Shown: positions 9,557-18,630, counted from the stretch's first letter. The stretch is DNA of 64,000 bases from an uncultured Clostridia bacterium (GCA_948485625.1 CAOMRW010000007.1:1-64000); one strand, 5' to 3'. Notes: generated by a model not told the origin, from the sequence alone. Made by a program: numbers and translations.

Positions 9557-10186
9557 ATGTTAGAAGTAAATGGACGGTATAATGAAATTGTAGAGGACTT
9601 AAGAAACAGAAATAAGACAAAGAAAGGAAATTATACAACGGCAGAGATTAGAGGAATAGCTAATGACATTTTAATAGCGTCTGATATTGATATACAGAGT
9701 TATCGTTCTAGTATTCCAATAGTAAAAATATCAAAAAACTTTGGAATTCTCTCATATAAAGAGAAGAATATTTGTGTATCAGGAAAGATTTTGGTAAATG
9801 GAACTACAGGAAAGAACTATGGTGCTGAACAGGTTATTATAGTTAATGAAAAATATAACTTGTTTTTAAAACGTTTTGTTGTAGCTTATCAATTAGGATG
9901 TTTTTTATTTAAATATTTGGGAAGTGAATATGATGAGGAAAAGACATTTTACGAGGAAGAATATCAACACTTTGTTTATCTTCCGAGAAATAATGATAAG
10001 CAAATATCAAATTTTGCAGAAGAAATTTTAATGCCTAGGGAGATGTTCTATAGGGAGTATTTTCATGCTAGTGAATGTGTGGGAGACTGTTTAGGAGGAA
10101 TGAGGAGCATTGCTATTAGACAGTATTTATCAAGATATTTTGAAGTAGAAATTGAGCTTGTTGGAAAACAATATACCAAGATATAA
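9557..10186 (+). CDS. ImmA/IrrE-like protein lacking the zinc site
   Basis: A 209-residue protein with AAGGAGG before the ATG. The order of segments fits the ImmA/IrrE metallopeptidase family: AEIRGIANDIL helix, QVIIVNEKYN strand, the active-site helix, then ISNFAEEILMPREMF, the family's FAxxLLMP motif. The active-site helix, however, reads FVVAYQLGCFLF where the family has AHELGH: both zinc histidines are replaced (Tyr, Cys) and the catalytic Glu is Gln. It is therefore probably a catalytically dead sensor or binding protein rather than a repressor-cleaving protease (inference). No XRE repressor or ICE genes adjoin it. Confidence 0.65.
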   Translation: MLEVNGRYNEIVEDLRNRNKTKKGNYTTAEIRGIANDILIASDIDIQSYRSSIPIVKISKNFGILSYKEKNICVSGKILVNGTTGKNYGAEQVIIVNEKYNLFLKRFVVAYQLGCFLFKYLGSEYDEEKTFYEEEYQHFVYLPRNNDKQISNFAEEILMPREMFYREYFHASECVGDCLGGMRSIAIRQYLSRYFEVEIELVGKQYTKI

Positions 10187-10234
10187 TTTGTGAAATATGA
10201 GTGATTTAAAATTAAATTACTAAATATTGAATAT

Positions 10235-10272
10235 AAAAAATGAATATCAATATAAAAAGATATTCATTTTTT
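10235..10272 (+). terminator. Terminator after ImmA-like gene
   Basis: Perfect 14-bp stem AAAAAATGAATATC (10235-10248) / GATATTCATTTTTT (10259-10272). Confidence 0.85.
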
Positions 10273-10282
10273 ATATAAAATA

Positions 10283-10311
10283 TTGATAAAAAGATGTTTC
10301 AAGTATATAAT
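10283..10311 (+). promoter_or_regulatory. Distal promoter upstream of T-box leader
   Basis: TTGATA (10283-10288), 17 nt, TATAAT (10306-10311). The 100-odd nt that follow contain no ORF with a ribosome site; GAATT...AATTC and a T run near 10375-10411 could attenuate the transcript. Confidence 0.55.
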
Positions 10312-10448
10312 AATAACGAAAGTGAGTATTTGTTTGAAAGTAAAAGAAAAGAGTTTGTAAGAAGCTACTAAACAGGAATTAGGGAATAAATAAAATTAAT
10401 AAATTCTTTTTTGAAATTATCATACTGGTATTAAAAACTGAAAAATAC

Positions 10449-10477
10449 TAGACAAAACAAAGAAAAAGATATATAAT
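10449..10477 (+). promoter_or_regulatory. Proximal promoter of valS operon
   Basis: TAGACA (10449-10454), 17 nt, TATAAT (10472-10477). Transcription would begin near 10484, at the start of the T-box leader. Confidence 0.65.
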
Positions 10478-10483
10478 TATAGC

Positions 10484-10750
10484 ATAATAAATAAAAACAA
10501 AGAAAAAGAGGAGTACATTTAAACACTGATTTAAAGAGAATAGAAGCCAAAGGCTGTAAGCTTCTAAAATAAAGATAAATGGAAGTAACTTTTGAGTTGA
10601 TAATCTGAAAATAAACTTAAGATTATTCGTAAAGCTGCGTTAAAGCTAAATAAGATGTTATCTAATATTAAAAATGAAATAGATAATAATTAAGGTGGTA
10701 CCGTGAGAATAAAGCTCGCCCTTATAGAAATATAAGAGTGAGTTTTTTTA
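10484..10750 (+). promoter_or_regulatory. T-box leader, valine specifier GUA
   Basis: The leader reads the charging state of tRNA-Val and lets the operon be transcribed when uncharged tRNA binds. The T-box AAGGTGGTACCGTG is at 10692-10705. The stem I specifier loop has the conserved AGTA (10512-10515) opposite GAA-GTA-A, closed above by CATTT/AAATG, so the specifier codon is GTA (Val) at 10585-10587. The terminator alternative is 10715-10726 / 10731-10742 followed by seven T. The valine specifier fits the downstream valS gene. Confidence 0.88.
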
Positions 10751-10751
10751 A

Positions 10752-10813
10752 TGTCCAAAAGGGACAGTCACCATTGGACAAAAATGTCCAAATGGAAACG
10801 TCCCTCTTGGACA
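10752..10813. repeat. GGGAC-type palindrome upstream of epimerase gene
   Basis: Two 29-nt arms (10752-10780 and 10785-10813) begin TGTCCAA and end GGACA around an AAAA loop and pair imperfectly. The element lies between the T-box terminator and the ribosome site and ends 20 nt before the start codon. Similar elements occur upstream of the ABC exporter and the SanA-like gene. Confidence 0.75.
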
Positions 10814-10833
10814 TGGGACAGAATGGAGGAAAA

Positions 10834-11667
10834 ATGTTAACAATAAAAAGTAAAAAGCAAGGAGCTGAATTGACAAGTGTACAATATAATGGAAAAGAAA
10901 TGTTGTTTCAGGGAGATGAAAAATTTTGGAATAGACAAGCTCCAATTTTATTTCCAATAGTTGGTAAACTTAAAGACAATAAGACTAAAATAGAAGAAGA
11001 ATGGTATGAGATGTCTCAACATGGTTTTGCAAGAGATATGAAATTTGAAGAATTTTTAAAAACAGAGACAAAACATGAATACATTTTAAAATATAATGAA
11101 GAGACTTTAAAAAAGTTTCCATACAAATTTGAGCTTAATGTAAAATATGAAATAATAGATAATAAATTATATGTAAGTTATGAAGTGAAAAATGTTGATA
11201 ATAAAGATATATATTTTGGATTAGGTGGACATCCTGCTTTCATTTGTGAATATTCTAATGGAGAATATGAAATTGAGTTTGAAGAAAATGAAGATAAGAT
11301 TGAATTTTTGAAGTTAAAAGATGGATTGATTGATACAGAAAAAGCAGAAAATATTTTAAATAATAATAAGATTTATTTAAAAGAGGATACTTTTGAAAAA
11401 GATGCTATTATAATGAAAAATATAAAATCAAGTAAAGTTATTTTTCAAAATAATAAGACTAATAAAAAGATATTAGAATTTGATTTTACAGGTTTTCCAT
11501 ATTTAGCAATATGGTCTAAAAAAGGAGCTCCATTTGTCTGTATTGAACCATGGCAAAATACAGCAGATAAGATTGATAGTAATAATAGTTTTAAAGATAA
11601 AGAAAATATAATAAAGTTAAAAGTTAATGATATATTTTCATGTAAATTTAGTATTAAATTTATATAG
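10834..11667 (+). CDS. Aldose 1-epimerase (mutarotase) family protein
   Basis: This 277-residue protein starts at the ATG after GGAGG; the open frame extends upstream only through the palindrome and is not likely coding. Family motifs visible are LTSVQYNGKEMLFQG, HGFARDMKFE, the GLGGHPAFIC motif carrying the conserved His, and GFPYLAIWSKKGAPFVCIEPW near the end, which holds the conserved acidic residue. It is closest in pattern to the LacX/YeaD-like branch that acts on sugars or sugar phosphates. It sits 19 nt upstream of valS and behind the valine T-box, so it should respond to valine starvation, an unusual setting for this family. Confidence 0.85.
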   Translation: MLTIKSKKQGAELTSVQYNGKEMLFQGDEKFWNRQAPILFPIVGKLKDNKTKIEEEWYEMSQHGFARDMKFEEFLKTETKHEYILKYNEETLKKFPYKFELNVKYEIIDNKLYVSYEVKNVDNKDIYFGLGGHPAFICEYSNGEYEIEFEENEDKIEFLKLKDGLIDTEKAENILNNNKIYLKEDTFEKDAIIMKNIKSSKVIFQNNKTNKKILEFDFTGFPYLAIWSKKGAPFVCIEPWQNTADKIDSNNSFKDKENIIKLKVNDIFSCKFSIKFI

Positions 11668-11686
11668 TTAAAAGGAGGAAAAATTT

Positions 11687-14368
11687 ATGAGTAATTGTAA
11701 AAAATTAAACGACAAATATAATCCACAGGAATTTGAAGAAAATTTATATAAAGAATGGGAAGAAAAAGGATATTTTAAACCAAGTATGGATAAAACTAAA
11801 GAAAGTTATTGTATAATGATGCCACCACCAAATGTAACAGGAAAATTACACATGGGACATGCATTAGATGATACAATACAAGATATTTTAATAAGATTTA
11901 AAAGAATGCAAAGATATAATACATTATGGCTTCCAGGTTCAGATCATGCTGCAATTGCAACTGAGGTTAAAGTTGTTGAAAAAATGAAAAAAGAAGAGGG
12001 GCTTACTAAGGCAGATATAACAAGAGAACAATTTTTAGAAAGAGCATGGGCTTGGACAAAAGAATATGGTGGAACAATTCAGAAACAACAGAAAAGACTT
12101 GGATGTTCTTGTGATTGGGAAAGAAATAGATTTACAATGGATGAGGGATTGTCGGAGGCAGTTTTAGAACAGTTTGTTAATCTATATAATAAAGGATTGA
12201 TTTATAAAGGTAAGAAAATGATAAATTGGTGTCCATCATGCCATACAACTATATCAGATGCAGAAGTTGAATATGAAGATGAAGCATCACATTTATGGCA
12301 TATTAGATATCAAATTTTAGGAGAAGATAATAGATATATTATAGTTGCAACAACAAGACCTGAAACAATGTTAGGAGATACAGCAGTAGCAGTACATCCT
12401 GATGATGAAAGATATAAAGATTTAATAGGTAAAAAATGTATATTACCAATAATGAATAAAGAAATTCCAATTATAGCAGATGAATTTGTTGAAAAAGAAT
12501 TTGGAACAGGTTGTGTTAAAATTACACCTGCACATGATCCAAATGATTATCAAGCTGGATTACGTCATAATTTAGAAATTATTGAAGTTTTTGATGATAG
12601 TTCTATAATGGGTGATTTGGTTCCTGAATATGAAGGAATGAAAGCTATTGATGCAAGAAAATTAATTGTAGAAAAATTACAAGAATTAGGAAATTTAGTA
12701 AAAATTGAAGATTATACACATAATGTTGGAAAATGTTATAGATGCCATAATACAATAGAACCAAGAGTTTCTGAACAATGGTTTATAAGTATGAAAGATT
12801 TAGCAAAAAGAGCGGCAGATGAAGTAAGAAATGGAGAAGTTAAATTTGTTCCAAAAAGATATGAGAAAATGTATTTTAACTGGTTAGATAATATTCAAGA
12901 TTGGTGTATATCAAGACAATTATGGTGGGGACATAGAATACCAGTATATTATTGTGAAGAATGTGGACATATGAATGTAACAAAAATAGCACCAGTAAAA
13001 TGTGAAAAATGTAATTCAAACAAACTTCATCAAGATGAAGATTCATTAGATACATGGTTTAGTTCGGCATTATGGCCATTCTCAACATTAGGCTGGCCAA
13101 ATGAAGACACAGAAGATTATAAAGTGTTTTATCCAACAAATGTATTAGTTACAGGATATGATATTATAACATTTTGGATATCAAGAATGATGACACAAGG
13201 ATTAGAACTTACAAATCAAAATCCATTCAAAGATGTTGTAGTACATGGTATAGTACGTGATAGCCAAGGAAGAAAAATGTCAAAATCATTAGGAAATGGA
13301 ATAGATCCAATTGAGATAATTGATAAATATGGAGCAGATGCATTAAGATTTTCAGTATTATCTGGAACAACAATGGGAAATGATATAAGATATATGCCAG
13401 AAAAATTAGAACAAGCATCAAACTTTGCAAATAAAATATGGAATGCTGCAAAATTTGTAATTATTAATTCAGCAGATGAAGAAAAAGTAAGAGAATTTTG
13501 CTATGAAGCTTTTGAAAAAACTAAATCATATAATCCAGAATGTTTTAGATTAGAAGATAAATGGATTTTAAATAAGTTTGATAAATTAGTAGTAGATGTT
13601 ACTAAAAATATAGATAATTATGATTTAGGAATTGCACTTGATAATATTTATAATTTTATATGGAATGAATTTTGTGATTGGTATATAGAAATGGTTAAAA
13701 CTAGAATATATAGTGATGACGAAAATGTAAGAGTTCCTGTGACAGATGTACTTAATCATATTTTAGCATCTTCACTAAAATTATTACATCCATTTATGCC
13801 ATTCCTTACAGCAGAAATTTATAGAAATCTTATAGTATTTGGAACAGAAGATTTAATTGTTGCAAAATGGCCAGATATAAGAAAAGAGTTTGTATTTGAT
13901 AAAGAGGAAGAGACAGTTGAGAAAATAAAAGACATAATAGTTGAAATTAGAAATGTTAGAGCAAATATGAATATACATCCATCTAAAAAATCTGAATTAA
14001 TATTTGTTACAGAAAAATATGAAAAAGAAATTTTAGAAGCTAAAGATTTTATTTTGAAATTAGGTTTTGGAACAGATATAAAAGTTCAAAAAGATAAAAT
14101 AGGAATTGCTGAAAATAGTATATCTATTTTAAAAGATGGAATTGAACTTTATATGCCTATTGAAGATTTAGTTGATATGGAAGAAGAAAGAAAGAGATTA
14201 CAAGAAGAAAAAATAAAATTAGAAGCGGAAGTTGCGAGATGTGAAAAAATGCTTTCTAATCCTGGCTTTGTAAATAAAGCTCCTGAAAAGAAAATACAAG
14301 AAGAAAAGGATAAGTTAGAAAAATATAGAGATATGCTTACAAAAGTTATGGAAAGACTTGAAAAATAG
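11687..14368 (+). CDS. valS: Valyl-tRNA synthetase
   Basis: It charges tRNA-Val with valine. The 893-residue class I enzyme carries the HIGH-type signature PPPNVTGKLHMGHA near the N-terminus and the GRKMSKSLGNGIDP motif. The CP1 editing domain lies between them (TTRPETMLGDTAVAV, GTGCVKITPAHDPNDY). CEECGHMNV...CEKC is a zinc-like knuckle, and the C-terminal coiled-coil tRNA arm has heptads from about residue 825. AAAGGAGG precedes the ATG. It is controlled by the valine T-box upstream and shares the transcript with the epimerase gene. Identification is secure. Confidence 0.98.
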   Translation: MSNCKKLNDKYNPQEFEENLYKEWEEKGYFKPSMDKTKESYCIMMPPPNVTGKLHMGHALDDTIQDILIRFKRMQRYNTLWLPGSDHAAIATEVKVVEKMKKEEGLTKADITREQFLERAWAWTKEYGGTIQKQQKRLGCSCDWERNRFTMDEGLSEAVLEQFVNLYNKGLIYKGKKMINWCPSCHTTISDAEVEYEDEASHLWHIRYQILGEDNRYIIVATTRPETMLGDTAVAVHPDDERYKDLIGKKCILPIMNKEIPIIADEFVEKEFGTGCVKITPAHDPNDYQAGLRHNLEIIEVFDDSSIMGDLVPEYEGMKAIDARKLIVEKLQELGNLVKIEDYTHNVGKCYRCHNTIEPRVSEQWFISMKDLAKRAADEVRNGEVKFVPKRYEKMYFNWLDNIQDWCISRQLWWGHRIPVYYCEECGHMNVTKIAPVKCEKCNSNKLHQDEDSLDTWFSSALWPFSTLGWPNEDTEDYKVFYPTNVLVTGYDIITFWISRMMTQGLELTNQNPFKDVVVHGIVRDSQGRKMSKSLGNGIDPIEIIDKYGADALRFSVLSGTTMGNDIRYMPEKLEQASNFANKIWNAAKFVIINSADEEKVREFCYEAFEKTKSYNPECFRLEDKWILNKFDKLVVDVTKNIDNYDLGIALDNIYNFIWNEFCDWYIEMVKTRIYSDDENVRVPVTDVLNHILASSLKLLHPFMPFLTAEIYRNLIVFGTEDLIVAKWPDIRKEFVFDKEEETVEKIKDIIVEIRNVRANMNIHPSKKSELIFVTEKYEKEILEAKDFILKLGFGTDIKVQKDKIGIAENSISILKDGIELYMPIEDLVDMEEERKRLQEEKIKLEAEVARCEKMLSNPGFVNKAPEKKIQEEKDKLEKYRDMLTKVMERLEK

Positions 14369-14456
14369 ATTGGAATTATAATTGCTAAAGGAATTGATAA
14401 GTTAAAATACTATTTAAGAAAACGAAAATATTGGAAGTGAAGTTTTACCTGAAAAA

Positions 14457-14505
14457 GAAAAGAACTTAATTCAAAAAATTGAATTAAGTTCTTTTCTTTT
14501 TTTTT
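14457..14505 (+). terminator. valS terminator
   Basis: Perfect 18-bp stem GAAAAGAACTTAATTCAA (14457-14474) with 14479-14496, an AAAA loop and a long T tract. Confidence 0.92.
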
Positions 14506-14543
14506 ATGTTATGCTAAAATTAGAAAAAACATAGGAGGAAAAT

Positions 14544-16259
14544 ATGGAAAATATTGATAAAATATATGATTTATTAAATAGCATAACAGTTACAAAAAAT
14601 AATGAAGCATATATAAATGAAATAAAAGATTTATTAGCAACAGGAAATTATCTTGAAGCATTATCAAAGATGAGAGACTTAAAAGATAAAGAGGATAAAA
14701 TAAAGGAAGAAGATATTATAGAAATAGATGAAGAAGAGGAAGATGCAGATGGAAAGTATCCAAAGCAACTTAGTAATATAGAACTAGAAAGAATATTTAT
14801 AGGACTATTATTAGAAAATCCAAAGTTAATAGCAAAGTATTATTTTATATTTGAAATTTGTATGTTTGAAGATGATGAGATGCTTAATATATATAAAAGT
14901 GTTTTGTATAATGAGGGTTCAAAATATTCATCAGAACAAGCAAAAAATAGATTTAATTTTTCAAAAGATACAGAAGAAGTATATGAATTAAAAAATCAAT
15001 TAATTAAAGAAGTAAAAGACGAAGATTATAATGTTGAAAAAATATATACAGAATTAAGAAAATTGTTTATACTTAGAAAAGCTTATATAGAGACACCTGA
15101 AAAAAATGTACAAGATAAAATATTAGAAATAACACAATATCAATTATATGATGAAATGTCATCTGAAGAAGTTGAAGAGACAATAGAACAAGTAAAAATA
15201 ACGCAGAAATTTAAACAATCCATATTAAGTGATGATTTAGTAGAATTTTTATCAAGTGGAGAAAATGAATTAGCAAATGGATTAGAATATCCATTTCCAA
15301 TAATAACACAAGTATTTAAAGGAATAAGAAAAGGAGAAACAATGGCATTTGCGATGCCATCAAACTCAGGAAAAAGTAGACTTACAACAAATATGGCAGC
15401 ATATACAGCCTTAGTACACAAAAAGAAAGTATTAGTTATATCAAATGAAATGTCAGAAGAAAAAATGAAACTTTGTTTAATAACTACTATACTTAATCAT
15501 CCAGAAATACAAAAAATACATGGACAAAATTTAAAAATAACAGAAGGTGAATTATTAGAATTCAAATTTAGACCAGATAATAAAAAAGATGCAAAATTAG
15601 ATGAAGATGGATACATTTTAAAAGAAGATGGAGAAACACAAAAACAATTTGTAAAAAGGTTATCAACTATATCATCAGATTTTAATAATGTTATAAAAGC
15701 AATAGACTGGGCAAGTAAACAAATAAAAAATTCAATATATTTTATAAACATTACAGACCATACAAATGACGAATTGAAAAAAGTAATAATAAACTATTAT
15801 TATAAAGAACATATTGAATACATTTTTTATGATACATTAAAAACAGACACAAACAATATAGGAAAACCAGAAGAAATAAAAAGAACAGCAACAATATTAT
15901 CTAATTTAGCACAAAATTTTAATATTTTTATATGTTCATCTCTACAACTTGCAGAAAACACAACATCACCAATAAACTTAGATGTAAATGATTTAGCAGT
16001 TAGTAGAACAGTAAAAGAAGTTTTAGATACATTATGCTTATTTAAACAAATAAATAGAGACAGTTTAGATGAATATGAATATTCACTAAATGAAGTTGAC
16101 ACCAAGTTTTTTGATTTAGAGAAATCAGAAAATCCTGATGTAAGATATTATGCCTGTGTCATTGATAAAAATAGAGCAGGAGCAAAACCAAAATTAGTAT
16201 TTAGATTAAATTTGGCTTACAATAGTTGGGAAGAGTTAGGATATTTAAGATTAAAATAA
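14544..16259 (+). CDS. Divergent DnaB-like helicase/ATPase
   Basis: This 571-residue protein has AGGAGG before the ATG. The N-terminal 100 residues hold a helical part and an acidic linker (EEEDIIEIDEEEEDADG). Next comes a DnaB N-terminal-like helical domain (NIELERIFIGLLLENPKL). A RecA-like core follows with PFPIITQVFKGIRKGETMAFAMP and a Walker A-like SNSGKS in which the leading Gly is Ala. VLVISNEMSEEKMKL is like DnaB motif H1a (LEMS), and IEYIFYDTLKTD is the Walker B strand. An insert near residues 325-380 is not found in ordinary DnaB. No phage, primase or plasmid genes lie nearby. It could be a second, specialised DnaB or a related DNA-translocating ATPase. Confidence 0.65.
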   Translation: MENIDKIYDLLNSITVTKNNEAYINEIKDLLATGNYLEALSKMRDLKDKEDKIKEEDIIEIDEEEEDADGKYPKQLSNIELERIFIGLLLENPKLIAKYYFIFEICMFEDDEMLNIYKSVLYNEGSKYSSEQAKNRFNFSKDTEEVYELKNQLIKEVKDEDYNVEKIYTELRKLFILRKAYIETPEKNVQDKILEITQYQLYDEMSSEEVEETIEQVKITQKFKQSILSDDLVEFLSSGENELANGLEYPFPIITQVFKGIRKGETMAFAMPSNSGKSRLTTNMAAYTALVHKKKVLVISNEMSEEKMKLCLITTILNHPEIQKIHGQNLKITEGELLEFKFRPDNKKDAKLDEDGYILKEDGETQKQFVKRLSTISSDFNNVIKAIDWASKQIKNSIYFINITDHTNDELKKVIINYYYKEHIEYIFYDTLKTDTNNIGKPEEIKRTATILSNLAQNFNIFICSSLQLAENTTSPINLDVNDLAVSRTVKEVLDTLCLFKQINRDSLDEYEYSLNEVDTKFFDLEKSENPDVRYYACVIDKNRAGAKPKLVFRLNLAYNSWEELGYLRLK

Positions 16260-16297
16260 TTAGGATTTGGGGACGGGTTAAAAATCCCCATTTTCTT
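16260..16297 (+). repeat. Left 38-bp inverted repeat of HUH transposase unit
   Basis: It begins TTAGGATTTGGGGACGGG and is an exact reverse complement of 17118-17155. It starts at the base after the stop codon of the DnaB-like gene. It contains GGGGA...TCCCC, which can fold on itself. Confidence 0.95.
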
Positions 16298-16350
16298 CTC
16301 TTTTATAATATATTTTATTGTACATATATTATGAGAGGAGGTTGAGGGAT

Positions 16351-17106
16351 ATGTCAAGGACGTCAAGAAACAGTATTACTTCAAATTTTTTATATATTAT
16401 AGTTCAAGGAATAGAAAAAAGTCATATTTTCAATAAAGAACAATACAAAAGAAAATATATTAATTTGATTCAAGAAAATTCAGAAAAGTTTGATATTTCA
16501 ATTATTTCATTTTGTGTAATGAATAATCATGTACATTTATGTTTGTATTATAATAATATAAAAGATGTTTCAAGTTTTATGCATAGAATAAATACTTTAT
16601 ATGCAAATTATTATAATTTCTTAGAAAATAGAGTTGGCTATGTTTTTAGAAATCGTTATTATTCAAAAGAGATAAAAGATAGAAATCAATTATTTAATAC
16701 AATGGTTTATATTCATAAAAATCCTATAGAGGCAAATTTAGTTAAGTTTATTAATGAGTGGAGTTTTTCAACATATAATGATTATATTAATCATAAAATT
16801 GAAGACAAAATAATTATGATTGTTTTTCAAAAACAAGAATATATTGATATTTTTAATAAAATTCATAGTAGAAAACATTTTACTGAAGTGTTTGATGTGG
16901 AAGAAAGAAAAAGTGCTAAAGAAATAATAAAAGAGTATTTGCTTGATATAAATATGTCTTTGGAACTTGTATGTAAAGAAAAAAATTTATTATTAGAGTT
17001 GATTAAGAAAATGAAATATGAGGGGAGAATTTTAAATAAAGTTATATCTAAAGAATTAAAGATAAATAAGAATACAGTTACTAGAATGCTAAGAAAAATA
17101 CAATAA
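16351..17106 (+). CDS. REP-associated tyrosine (HUH, Y1) transposase
   Basis: A 251-residue protein; the ATG is 9 nt after AGGAGG. The Y1 transposase domain (about residues 8-120) has the HUH motif in FCVMNNHVHL (H60, H62). The catalytic tyrosine is likely one of the cluster in INTLYANYYNF, followed by RVGYVFRNRYYS, the typical family ending. A C-terminal helical region ends in a helix-turn-helix (ISKELKINKNTVTRMLRKIQ), as in TnpA-REP proteins with DnaA/HTH-like tails. Such proteins nick and mobilise single-stranded hairpin repeats. The gene appears intact. Confidence 0.88.
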   Translation: MSRTSRNSITSNFLYIIVQGIEKSHIFNKEQYKRKYINLIQENSEKFDISIISFCVMNNHVHLCLYYNNIKDVSSFMHRINTLYANYYNFLENRVGYVFRNRYYSKEIKDRNQLFNTMVYIHKNPIEANLVKFINEWSFSTYNDYINHKIEDKIIMIVFQKQEYIDIFNKIHSRKHFTEVFDVEERKSAKEIIKEYLLDINMSLELVCKEKNLLLELIKKMKYEGRILNKVISKELKINKNTVTRMLRKIQ

Positions 17107-17117
17107 AAATAAAAATA

Positions 17118-17155
17118 AAGAAAATGGGGATTTTTAACCCGTCCCCAAATCCTAA
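17118..17155 (-). repeat. Right 38-bp inverted repeat of HUH transposase unit
   Basis: Exact reverse complement of 16260-16297. Its last bases form the stop codon of the minus-strand carboxypeptidase gene (TAG, 17152-17154). Confidence 0.95.
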
Positions 17156-18399
17156 CTTCTTAATAAGTCAATCCAACTATAAATAATCTTTTTAGACATA
17201 GTAAATAAATTAATTTTATCAATATCAGAAGATGCAATTAAATTGACACTTGCGATTTTATTTCCATCTAAAGAAAATGTTACTTGACCAAGTTTATCTC
17301 CTTTATGTATAGGTGCTTCAATATTATTATTTATTTCTATTGATTGAGAAATTTGACTTTCTTTACCTTTTTCAATTAAAGCTCCTGCATGACTTTCTAA
17401 AATAGCATCGGTATAGTTTTTTACACCTTTATTTACAGTGACTGATTGTATAATATCATTTTTGTTTCCAAAACTTTTAAATGAAAATTTACTAAAACCA
17501 TAGTCTAATAATTTTTGGGCTTCTGCAAATCTTACTTTAGTAGATGGTGCTTTCATGATTACTGCAATTAAAGATAGATCACCACGTGTAGCGCTTGCAG
17601 ATAAATTGTATAAAGCAAGGGAGGTTGAACCAGTTTTTAAGCCAGTAATTCCTTTATATGTTTTTATTAGTTTATTTGTATTGACTAATTGAGATTTACC
17701 ATCTCTTAAGCTATCCATCCATATTGTTGTGTATTTTGTTATATCAGGATGATTTTGTAATAATTCACGAGACATTAATGATATATCATAGGCAGATGTT
17801 ATATGCCCGTCTTCGTCAATGCCATGACAGTTTTTAAAACAAGTATCATTCATTCCTAATTCTTTTGCTTTATCATTCATCATTTGGACAAATGCTTCTT
17901 CTGAACCTGCGATGTGTTCTGCCATTGCTACTACACAATCATTAGCAGATACAACACATATTGCTTTTAACATTTCATCAACTGTTAAAGTTTCTCTTGG
18001 GTCTAACCATATTTGTGAACCTCCCATAGAACGTGCAGTTTCTGAACAACTAATTGCATCTGAGTATGATAATGTTCCATTATCAATTTGTTCCATGATT
18101 AATAATATACTCATTATTTTTGTGACAGATGCAGGGCGTAGTTGTTCATGAATATTATGAGAATATAATATTTGACCTGTTGTTTGTTCAATTAAAATTG
18201 CAGAACCACTTTCAAGATTTAATGAATTAGTATTTTCATTTTCTGAGTTTATTTTTACTGTATCTGATGAATTTACTGTTATTGCATCTGTTTCAGATGA
18301 CCATATGTATGAACTTGATGAATCATATCCTAATGAATTTATTGATATACATATGATTAAGATTAATGAAATTATTATTATCCTTTTTATATTTTTCAT
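17152..18399 (-). CDS. D-alanyl-D-alanine carboxypeptidase (peptidase S11)
   Basis: It trims the terminal D-Ala from peptidoglycan stem peptides outside the membrane. This 415-residue preprotein has a signal sequence (about residues 5-24, IIIISLILIICISINSLGY). All three active-site motifs of PBP5/DacF enzymes are present: S91-x-x-K94 (PASVTKIM), S151-x-N153 (VVSANDC) and K255-T-G (LKTGSTS). The C-terminal third is the beta-rich PBP5_C domain. GGAGGT lies before the ATG. In Clostridia such genes are often sporulation- or growth-related (DacF/DacB); the exact paralogue cannot be named. Confidence 0.92.
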   Translation of the reverse strand: MKNIKRIIIISLILIICISINSLGYDSSSSYIWSSETDAITVNSSDTVKINSENENTNSLNLESGSAILIEQTTGQILYSHNIHEQLRPASVTKIMSILLIMEQIDNGTLSYSDAISCSETARSMGGSQIWLDPRETLTVDEMLKAICVVSANDCVVAMAEHIAGSEEAFVQMMNDKAKELGMNDTCFKNCHGIDEDGHITSAYDISLMSRELLQNHPDITKYTTIWMDSLRDGKSQLVNTNKLIKTYKGITGLKTGSTSLALYNLSASATRGDLSLIAVIMKAPSTKVRFAEAQKLLDYGFSKFSFKSFGNKNDIIQSVTVNKGVKNYTDAILESHAGALIEKGKESQISQSIEINNNIEAPIHKGDKLGQVTFSLDGNKIASVNLIASSDIDKINLFTMSKKIIYSWIDLLRS

Positions 18400-18543
18400 T
18401 TAGTACCTCCAATATTGTTGTATGAAATTTAAAGTTTTATAGTTTTCCATACAAAATTTTATATTTTAATATAAATATATGTTACTTATATAGTTTTAGA
18501 ATTAGGTTTTGTAAAATAAAAGCTATGTTTTATAAAATATGTA

Positions 18544-18571
18544 TTAACTTTTTAGTTGTTTATGATATAAT
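18544..18571 (+). promoter_or_regulatory. Extended -10 promoter
   Basis: TTAACT (18544-18549), 16 nt, TGATATAAT with TG at 18563-18564 and TATAAT at 18566-18571. It serves the 96-residue ORF at 18631. Confidence 0.6.
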
Positions 18572-18630
18572 TTATGTTAAGCTAGGTAGTATAATGTAAA
18601 TATGTTTTCAAAAGAAAGGATGACAGTGAT

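Larger units (their letters stand above)
16260..17155. mobile_element. RAYT/TnpA-REP unit bounded by 38-bp inverted repeats
   Basis: The 896-bp unit holds one HUH transposase gene between perfect 38-bp inverted repeats. The left repeat abuts the stop of the DnaB-like gene and the right repeat overlaps the stop of the convergent carboxypeptidase gene, so it fills the whole intergenic space. The repeats resemble palindromes found elsewhere in the window, as expected for a REP-associated transposase and its REP-like targets. Confidence 0.8.

Noticed and set aside
10738..10833. Upstream extension of the epimerase gene
   Set aside because: The frame runs through the T-box terminator and a palindrome and has no start with a ribosome site.
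14544..17155. Prophage or plasmid remnant around the DnaB-like gene and transposase
   Set aside because: No structural, terminase, replication-initiation or partition genes are present; both neighbours are chromosomal.
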